DNA from: Candidatus Atribacteria bacterium 4572_76
Lineage (GTDB): Bacteria; Atribacterota; Phoenicimicrobiia; Phoenicimicrobiales; Phoenicimicrobiaceae
Assembly (NCBI GenBank): GCA_002084865.1
Contig: NBMG01000105.1
Location: 1 to 6,458, forward strand
Reading direction: 5' to 3'
DNA: 6,458 bases
Shown: piece after piece, positions 1-4,525 of the stretch
Numbering within the stretch: the first letter of the stretch is position 1
How the letters are laid out: every line of letters starts with the position of its first letter
Program-made: the position numbers and the translations under genes
The notes under the pieces: generated by a model
The model's input: the letters and a program-made list of their open reading frames with translations, nothing else
What the model was told of the DNA's origin: nothing
Database searches by the model: none

Positions 1-1
1 T

Positions 2-310
2 ACCCGTAATACTTTGGACTTAAGCTCAATCCCTGCATTAAAGAGGTTGAGTCACTTGCCCATAATTGTAGATCCCAGCCACGCTACCGGCAGATGGAGG
101 TTGGTAAGTCCGATGGCCAAGGCTGCCATAGCCGTGGGAGCAGACGGCCTACTTATCGAAGTTCACCCTGACCCCAAAAGTTCACTCAGTGATGGAGCGC
201 AGACCTTAAAAATCGATACCTTTGCCCAATTAATGAAAGAATTAAGCCCTATAGTTCAGGCGGTAGGCCGGGAATTAGGTGCATCTGCTGAATATGATTT
301 AGAAAAGTAA
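2..310 (+). CDS. aroF: 3-deoxy-7-phosphoheptulonate (DAHP) synthase, C-terminal part, cut by the window edge
   Basis: DAHP synthase condenses phosphoenolpyruvate with erythrose 4-phosphate, the first step of the shikimate pathway to aromatic amino acids. The open frame runs in from the left edge (reading TRNTLDLSS), so the TTG at 14 is internal and not a start. The sequence is that of the KDSA-like type I-beta class. DPSHATGR at 71-94 supplies the metal-binding His (codon 80-82). The Glu of IEVHPDP (158-160) and the Asp of SDGAQ (191-193) are the other expected metal ligands; the Cys ligand lies upstream of the window. The barrel closes with a helix ending AVGREL, followed by about ten extra residues (GASAEYDLEK) beyond where many family members stop. 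No N-terminal regulatory domain can be judged. The gene ends in TAA, 35 bases before the threonine dehydratase on the same strand. Family assignment is firm; the exact symbol is a convention. Confidence 0.93.
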   Translation, partial: TRNTLDLSSIPALKRLSHLPIIVDPSHATGRWRLVSPMAKAAIAVGADGLLIEVHPDPKSSLSDGAQTLKIDTFAQLMKELSPIVQAVGRELGASAEYDLEK

Positions 311-333
311 TTTATATTTATGAAATAATAAGC

Positions 334-339
334 TATAAT
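334..339 (+). promoter_or_regulatory. possible -10 box (TATAAT) for a leaderless threonine dehydratase mRNA
   Basis: A perfect TATAAT lies 6 bases before the ATG at 346, so a transcript starting the usual 6-7 bases downstream would begin at or next to that ATG. No Shine-Dalgarno sequence precedes the ATG, which fits a leaderless message. Against it, the DNA is very AT-rich, so the hexamer could be chance, and no good -35 box is visible at the right distance. Confidence 0.3.
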
Positions 340-345
340 AATAAA

Positions 346-1251
346 ATGAACAGTGTAGATTCATATTCCGCAACATTAAGTCGAATGGCCGGGAATCAGA
401 TTTATTTAAAACCTGAAAATCTTCAAGTAACCGGCTCTTTTAAGCTTGGTGGAGCTATAAATGTCATCTTTAATTTAACGGATGAGCAGAAGAAAAAAGG
501 AGTAGTAACCTGTTCTGCCGGTAATTGGGCACAGGCAGTTGCTTACGCTTCCCGAATTTTAAAGGTTAGATCAGTTATTGTTATGGCGGAAAATGCTTCC
601 CAAACAAAGATAAATGCTACCAGGGGATATGGAGCGGAAGTTGTTATATATGGTAGAAATTCCAATGATGTCATCAATAAATCGATGGAAATATCCAAAG
701 CGGAAGACCTTACTTTACTCAGTCCTTTTGAGGATGATTATTTAATTGCCGGACATGGAACGATAGGTTTAGAGGTGATGAAAGAGAAACCGGATACCGA
801 GGTTATATTTTGTCCTATTGGCGGAGGGGCACTTATTTCAGGTATTGCTCTGGCAATTAAGGCAAAGAATAGCAAGGTGAAAATAATAGGGGTAGAACCG
901 GAAAATGCCAATGCCATGTGGCTTTCCCTTAAACAAAATAGTATAGCGGAAAAAGAAAATGTAAATACTATCGCTGACGGCCTGGCGCTAAAAAAACCTG
1001 GTATCAAGCCATTTAATATAGTGCGTAAATATGTAGATGACGTCGTTTTGGTTACAGAGGACGAGATAAAAAAGGCGCTTATTTTTCTCTTGGAGAGGGC
1101 AAAATTATTGGTTGAACCATCAGGAGCAGTGGGTGTTGCTGCAGCCATTTCTAATCAATTGAATATGAAAGATAAAGAAGTGGTTGCTATTTTAAGTGGG
1201 GGAAATATTGACCTTGATAAGCTTAATCAAATTTTAAAAGAAGAAATATAA
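346..1251 (+). CDS. threonine/serine dehydratase (PLP fold type II), short N-terminus, no ACT domain
   Basis: Threonine ammonia-lyase converts threonine to 2-oxobutanoate (and serine to pyruvate) by PLP-dependent elimination in the cytoplasm. Fold-type II landmarks appear in order: YLKPENLQ (20-27), TGSFK with the PLP lysine K33, SAGNWAQ (57-63), the phosphate-binding GGGALISG (159-166) and SGGNID (284-289), whose Ser contacts the pyridine nitrogen. At 301 residues without an ACT domain it is of the catabolic tdcB type rather than the feedback-regulated ilvA type. Two oddities: the family motif SAGNHAQG reads SAGNWAQA here, and the protein starts about 20 residues later than usual, lacking most of the first helix. 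The same frame is open back to 298 and reads a plausible degenerate helix, but has no ATG, GTG or TTG there and no ribosome site. It ends in TAA. RidA follows 66 bases on. Function is probable, not certain given the His-to-Trp change. Confidence 0.88.
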   Translation: MNSVDSYSATLSRMAGNQIYLKPENLQVTGSFKLGGAINVIFNLTDEQKKKGVVTCSAGNWAQAVAYASRILKVRSVIVMAENASQTKINATRGYGAEVVIYGRNSNDVINKSMEISKAEDLTLLSPFEDDYLIAGHGTIGLEVMKEKPDTEVIFCPIGGGALISGIALAIKAKNSKVKIIGVEPENANAMWLSLKQNSIAEKENVNTIADGLALKKPGIKPFNIVRKYVDDVVLVTEDEIKKALIFLLERAKLLVEPSGAVGVAAAISNQLNMKDKEVVAILSGGNIDLDKLNQILKEEI

Positions 1252-1317
1252 TCAATTTAAAGAGTAAAGTCATAACTGTTTATAAATAAATAAAATTAAT
1301 TAAAAAAGGAGAAGGTA

Positions 1318-1698
1318 ATGAAAAAAATAGTATATAGTGGTGAGGGCCCCAAACCTTTAGGAGTGTATTCTCAAGGTACGGTTGGTGGAGGACTTATTTT
1401 TGTATCCGGACAAGTTCCCGTTGACCCAAAAACAGGTAAATTTGTAAAGCAGGATATCAAAAAACAAACCAGGCAGGTGTTTAAAAATATAGAGAAAATT
1501 TTAGTAGTAGAGGGTGCAGGGCTTAAGGATATATTAAAAATTAGTGCCTTTCTTTTAAACATCAATGATTTTAAAGAAATGAATGAGGTATTTCAAGAAT
1601 TTTTTCCTGTTGAACCGCCTGCTCGAACCACCAGTATTGTAAAAGCATTCCCCCCAGGTGTTCTAATTGAAATTGATGCCATTGCTTTAAAACCCTAA
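1318..1698 (+). CDS. ridA: RidA family 2-iminobutanoate/2-iminopropanoate deaminase
   Basis: RidA hydrolyses the reactive enamine/imine intermediates released by PLP dehydratases to the stable keto acid plus ammonia, protecting other PLP enzymes from aminoacrylate damage. The 126-residue length is standard for these trimers. Residues matching the E. coli active site are present: Y17 in GVYSQ, S30 in FVSGQ, R103 in PPARTT and E118 in LIEIDAIA. The ATG is set by a strong Shine-Dalgarno site (AGGAGAAGG at 1307-1315), about six bases upstream of the start when measured from AGGAG. It lies 66 bases after the threonine dehydratase on the same strand, with no evident terminator between, so the two probably form an operon in which RidA handles the dehydratase's own product. 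The gene ends in TAA. It looks intact and functional. Confidence 0.95.
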   Translation: MKKIVYSGEGPKPLGVYSQGTVGGGLIFVSGQVPVDPKTGKFVKQDIKKQTRQVFKNIEKILVVEGAGLKDILKISAFLLNINDFKEMNEVFQEFFPVEPPARTTSIVKAFPPGVLIEIDAIALKP

Positions 1699-1700
1699 AA

Positions 1701-2009
1701 GAGTTTATATCTAAAAAAGAATGCCAGAATATTCTTAAATAAACAGACAGCTTAAATCATGATTGGATAGAACCATTTTTTCAGAAAGAAAGAGTTTTTA
1801 GTGAGAAATATGTAGAGGAAATATTTGAGCATGCAGAAAAAGAGATAGATCTTCTTGAGGAGAAACTTTGCACTAAATTAAGAGAGCGATTTAATCAATT
1901 TTCCCAGATTTCCGGAGATGCGGCTTTTATCAAGTTAGATATGAAGGTAGTCTCATCGGTCTTAGAAGAGATTATTAGTAAAAACATTGGAAAAACTTCA
2001 AGTGCTTAA
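1701..2009 (+). pseudogene. start-less coding remnant with an in-frame TAA, unknown protein
   Basis: This 378-base gap between RidA and the next start holds one long frame ending in TAA at 2007-2009. After an in-frame TAA at 1740-1742 it runs 88 codons, reading TDSLNHDWIEPFFQKE and onward, a charged, mostly helical sequence typical of real protein. No ATG, GTG or TTG lies near its beginning; the first ATG (1938) is deep inside. Upstream of the TAA the same frame continues back to about 1701 (EFISKKECQNILK), so the TAA may replace a Gln CAA codon. I do not recognise the family. It appears to be the remains of a gene that lost its 5' end, or a fragment left by a deletion. No ribosome site is visible. 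Confidence 0.45.
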
Positions 2010-2023
2010 GAAAAATTAGCTCC

Positions 2024-2051
2024 TTGAGGGTATACCTGAGTAAGGTAAAAT
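2024..2051 (+). promoter_or_regulatory. candidate sigma-70-type promoter upstream of the 2077 ORF
   Basis: TTGAGG at 2024-2029 and TAAAAT at 2046-2051 are separated by 16 bases, close to the -35/-10 consensus, and would start transcription near 2058. A ribosome site GGAAGG (2063-2068) and the ATG at 2077 follow in the expected order. The spacer contains the 8-bp palindrome GGTATACC, which could be an operator or chance. Confidence 0.4.
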
Positions 2052-2076
2052 ATTAGATTTTTGGAAGGATTAAAGA

Positions 2077-2214
2077 ATGATTAAAGTTGAAAAGAAAAAT
2101 CAACAAGAATTCACAGTGAAAGTGGAAGAGAAAGAATATAATGTAAGTTTAGATGATGAGTATTGGCAAGATTTAACCGAGGTAGATTACTTTTTCAGAA
2201 ATCAGAAAAAATAG
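2077..2214 (+). pseudogene. N-terminal piece of a small conserved hypothetical gene, truncated at a join with peptide deformylase
   Basis: The start is well supported: ATG at 2077, GGAAGG eight bases upstream and a candidate promoter before it. It encodes 45 residues. The first 34 or so (MIKVEKKNQQEF, then VEEKEY, then SLDDEYWQDLT) read like the opening of a hypothetical protein found in several anaerobic lineages, in which the DDEYWQ.LT segment is normally followed by a helical C-terminal half; this likeness is from memory. Here that half is missing. After about 2180 the frame turns into an out-of-frame reading of the deformylase and stops at TAG (2212-2214). The simplest reading is a deletion that removed the rest of this gene and the deformylase start. 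No function is known for the family. Confidence 0.5.
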
Positions 2215-2690
2215 AGGATTTTGATCAGGGAAGAGAAATAGTAGATTCATTAAAGAAAACCTTAGAGCATTATGGAGGAGTTGGATTGGCTGCTCCTCAA
2301 ATAGGAATTTCTCGGAGAGTATTTGTTGTGAATATCATGCCAACTAAAGATTATCCACAATTACCTAAGATCGGACTCTGTGCCTACTTAAACCCAGAAA
2401 TTATAGTTGTATCTCCAGAAGTTAATAGTGATCTGGAAGGATGTTTAAGTATATTTTATGCTACTCTTTATGGACGGGTGGAGAGATCGAGTTGGGTCAA
2501 GCTGAAATATAGAGATATTAAGGGGGAAGAACAGATAGAAGAAATTAATCATCCCTTTCATACCAGAGTAGTTTTACATGAGAATGACCATTTAGATGGT
2601 AAGGTATTTTTGCAGCGAATGAAAGAAGAAGATTTTTCAAAATTATATTGGGAAGAGAATTTGGATATCAGAAAAAGAAATTCAGAGTGA
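2163..2690 (+). CDS. def: peptide deformylase, N-terminally truncated or fused
   Basis: Peptide deformylase removes the formyl group from the initiator methionine of nascent proteins with a metal ion (Fe2+ or Zn2+). All three catalytic motifs are intact, numbering from the TTG at 2163: GVGLAAPQ (39-46), EGCLS with the metal Cys (92-96) and HENDH with two metal His and the catalytic Glu (139-143), followed by LDGKVF. Recognisable sequence starts near residue 9 (LLFQKSEKIEDF). The usual first strand (a version of I..GNPLLR) is absent, and residues 1-8 are translated from DNA belonging to the unrelated 2077 gene in another frame. No ribosome site precedes the TTG, so the true start is unclear and expression may be lost. 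The long NIMPTKDYPQLPK insert and C-tail suggest a divergent deformylase, perhaps a second copy rather than the housekeeping one. It ends in TGA. Identity is firm; function is doubtful. Confidence 0.82.
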   Translation: MARFNRGRLLFQKSEKIEDFDQGREIVDSLKKTLEHYGGVGLAAPQIGISRRVFVVNIMPTKDYPQLPKIGLCAYLNPEIIVVSPEVNSDLEGCLSIFYATLYGRVERSSWVKLKYRDIKGEEQIEEINHPFHTRVVLHENDHLDGKVFLQRMKEEDFSKLYWEENLDIRKRNSE

Positions 2691-2975
2691 ATAGCTGTCT
2701 TAGAATTAATTAGATTTAAAAGATTTTCAGAAAGGAAAAAGGCCTATACTTACCGGACTTGTTTTCACTGGCTGGAAGAAAAAGGGCAAAGGTATGTGAA
2801 AATAAATGCGGAAAAGAAGGGCAAGAAACTGGATACGTTTAATTTTTTGTGACTTGCTTACTTTTCGGGTCGTATAACAGTGGATAAAAGGAAAATTAAA
2901 GATTTTCCAAATTTGGCTATTGGCAAGTTTTCTTCTATCCGTAAAAGGTTATATAATAAAAAGGAAGTACGATTA
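2691..2975 (+). other. stop-poor, probably once-coding stretch in the deformylase frame
   Basis: Directly after the deformylase TGA the same frame carries 53 codons, a TGA (2850-2852), 41 more codons and a TGA (2976-2978), with no TAA or TAG until 3051. In DNA this AT-rich that is unusual. The reading is Lys/Arg-rich and protein-like (for example HWLEEKGQRYVKINAEKKG, then GRITVDKRKIKDF). I do not recognise it, and it has no start codon with a ribosome site. It is most likely a decayed gene fragment; a readthrough extension of deformylase is less likely. It ends at the start of the MBL-fold remnant. Confidence 0.35.
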
Positions 2976-3247
2976 TGAAAGTTATTATTATTTATGATAT
3001 CAATACTTTTAGAGAAGATATTCAGTCTGATTGGTGATTTTATGTTTTGGTAGAGGCTAAAAATACTCCCAAAATTTTGTTTGATACTTGAACTAATTGG
3101 AAAAATTTGCTCAGTAATATGGAAAAGCTAAATATAGATTCAATTACGATTGATAAAGTTTTTATTTCACATGCTCATTTTGATCATACCTGAGAACACA
3201 AGTTTTACTTGAGAAGGTTCAGGAAATATCATAAGGGAGAGAACTGA
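2975..3247 (+). pseudogene. MBL-fold (metallo-beta-lactamase superfamily) hydrolase remnant with TGA at three conserved glycine sites
   Basis: ATG at 2975 is preceded by AAGGAAG (2961-2967), a good ribosome site. The product opens as a typical MBL-fold strand pair and reaches the metal-binding motif SHAHFDHT at residues 65-72, part of the HxHxDH signature that holds two metal ions. Three in-frame TGA codons interrupt it: 3035-3037 (after QSDW), 3089-3091 (after FDT) and 3191-3193 (after FDHT). In relatives these positions are normally glycine (WGF, FDTG, HTGG). Beyond the third TGA only about 17 unrelated residues follow before the TGA at 3245. The other two-thirds of a roughly 250-residue enzyme, including the later metal ligands, are gone, apparently replaced by the GC-rich gene that starts at 3249. 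I read it as a truncated, decayed gene; the alternative, UGA read as Gly, is treated in the findings. Confidence 0.75.
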
Positions 3248-3248
3248 G

Positions 3249-4073
3249 ATGCATATCATGAAAGAGGCTATGCTTTACGAAAAATTGGCAGAGGGTAAGG
3301 TGCGCTGCAATCTGTGTGCTCATCGTTGCGTTATCTCCGATGGCAAGAAGGGTATCTGTCAGGTTCGGGAAAACCGGGGCGGAACTCTCTACACGTTGGT
3401 TTATGGACATACTATCATCCAGCATGTGGACCCAGTGGAGAAGAAACCACTGTTTCATTTTTACCCTGGCTCAACCGCCTATTCCATAGCCACTTCAGGA
3501 TGTAACTTCCGTTGTCATTGGTGTCAGAACTGGGATATCTCCCAAATAGTCCATGATAGACGTTTCATTATAGGGGAGGAGGCAAGTACCGAACAGGTTG
3601 TTGCTGCAGCTCAAAAGGCTGACTGCCGCAGCATTGCCTACACCTATACCGAGCCGACCATCTTCTTTGAGTACGCCTATGATACGGCTCGCCTCTGGCT
3701 GGAGGTGACCACTCTGGTCATTCCCGGTATTAACGATGGTGATGGAGAGCTGAAGGACACAGCGAATTTCGTGGCCGAGGAGTTAGGGGTAGATACGCCC
3801 TGGCACATCAGCCGCTTCTTCCCGGATTACAAGATGACCGATGTGCCCCCTACGCCTATTGAGACACTGGACCGAGCTCGGGAAATCGGACTGGAAGCGG
3901 GATTGCGGTATGTTTATGTAGGTAACGTGCCTGGTGAGGCCAATACAGTATGTCACAAGTGCGGGCAGATACTGATTCGACGACTCGGCTACCGGATTCT
4001 GGAGAACCGCGTCCAACCGAACGGCCGCTGCCCCAACTGTGATATGCCGGTGGCTGGCGTGGGGATGGGATGA
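3249..4073 (+). CDS. amrS: AmmeMemoRadiSam-system radical SAM protein with an internal deletion
   Basis: Radical SAM enzymes cleave S-adenosylmethionine at a [4Fe-4S] cluster; the substrate of this subfamily is not settled. The cluster motif is CNFRCHWC (Cys 85, 89, 92). It is preceded by a Cys-rich N-terminus (Cys 20, 23, 27, 37) and followed by the family hallmark YTYTEPTIFFEY (131-142), then LEVTTLVIPGIND (151-163), WHISRFFPDYKM (185-196) and a C-terminal CHKC/CPNC pair (235-238, 261-264). At 274 residues it is short for a family of about 330-350. The sequence jumps from YDTARL (144-149) straight to WLEVTT, losing about 60-70 residues of the barrel that normally carry part of the SAM site, yet stays in frame. 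ATG 3249 is chosen because AAGGGAGAG (3233-3241) lies seven bases upstream. Base composition is near 50% G+C, against about a third around it, so it was probably acquired from another lineage. The usual partners AmrA and AmrB are absent. Identity is firm; activity is doubtful. Confidence 0.85.
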   Translation: MHIMKEAMLYEKLAEGKVRCNLCAHRCVISDGKKGICQVRENRGGTLYTLVYGHTIIQHVDPVEKKPLFHFYPGSTAYSIATSGCNFRCHWCQNWDISQIVHDRRFIIGEEASTEQVVAAAQKADCRSIAYTYTEPTIFFEYAYDTARLWLEVTTLVIPGINDGDGELKDTANFVAEELGVDTPWHISRFFPDYKMTDVPPTPIETLDRAREIGLEAGLRYVYVGNVPGEANTVCHKCGQILIRRLGYRILENRVQPNGRCPNCDMPVAGVGMG

Positions 4074-4135
4074 GATAGACGGAGATAGATAACTCGATTC
4101 GATTGTTTTACAGCCTTGAAAGATGTGGAAGTAAT

Positions 4136-4447
4136 ATGAATAAAAAATCTAATATTATAAAAATAGTAAAAGAAGATATTTTAAGAATATTAGGTGAACA
4201 AAGAAGAAGGGTTTCGTTGGAGATTCTTAAAGAAAAAATTAAAGTTTCCCTTTCTTTTATCTGTGAAGCGATTGAAGAACTTGAAAGAGAAGGATTAATT
4301 AAATCTCAACAGATTTTTTTACCTTGACAGAAGAGGGGGAAGAAAGGACCAGAGATATTTTAAAAAAAACATCTTGTCTTTGAAGATTATTTTAAGAAAA
4401 CCAGAACCGAAAACGAAGCACATAAGATAGCTCATATTCTTGAACAT
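4136..4447 (+). pseudogene. DtxR/MntR-like metal-dependent repressor, broken by two frameshifts and truncated
   Basis: ATG 4136 has GGAAG at 4127-4131. The first 60 residues form a winged helix (DILRILGEQRRRVSLEILKE, then AIEELEREGLIKS). The frame is then lost at T7 (4314-4320), where one base seems missing. It resumes in another frame as LTEEGEERTRDILKK, and returns to the first frame at A8 (4362-4369), where one base seems extra. The last part, EAHKIAHILEH, matches the dimerisation and metal-ligand helix of DtxR/MntR proteins (Glu and His ligands). After HILEH the rest of the protein is absent and SufB-like sequence follows without a frame change. Relatives repress metal-uptake or Fe-S genes when Fe or Mn is bound; its place before a Suf gene suggests iron-linked control of cluster assembly (inference). 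The two indels in long homopolymers could also be sequencing errors. Confidence 0.72.
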
Positions 4448-4525
4448 TTATGGACCAGGGATTATTTTAAGAAGGAACCAGAAGAGGGATACTTTATCTG
4501 AGTAAAAAAATCAATTGAACATCCT
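4448..4525 (+). pseudogene. 5' remnant of the SufB/SufD-like gene with an in-frame TGA
   Basis: In the same frame as the ORF that follows, this stretch reads LWTRDYFKKEPEEGYFI, a TGA at 4499-4501, then VKKSIEHP. In SufB-type proteins a GYFIRV-like segment occurs before the first beta-helix strands, so the TGA probably replaces an Arg codon (CGA or AGA) and not a stop between genes. The stretch adjoins DtxR-derived sequence at its left end, so sufC and the SufB N-terminus that one would expect here seem to have been deleted. Confidence 0.5.

Noticed and set aside
738..1148. Long minus-strand open frame opposite the threonine dehydratase
   Set aside because: It is fully antisense to a well-conserved gene, has no family resemblance and is explained by codon bias of the sense strand.
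1726..1735. Palindrome AGAATATTCT after ridA as operator or terminator
   Set aside because: A ten-base AT-rich palindrome is common by chance, it lies within the remnant reading frame, and no T-run follows.
3035..3193. Selenocysteine insertion at the three TGAs
   Set aside because: The positions correspond to glycine rather than cysteine in relatives, and no stable SECIS-like hairpin is evident just after them in this AT-rich DNA.
3314..3505. Second plus-strand open frame inside the radical SAM gene
   Set aside because: Out of frame with the conserved CxxxCxxC reading and Cys/Arg-rich as expected for a shifted reading; no ribosome site.
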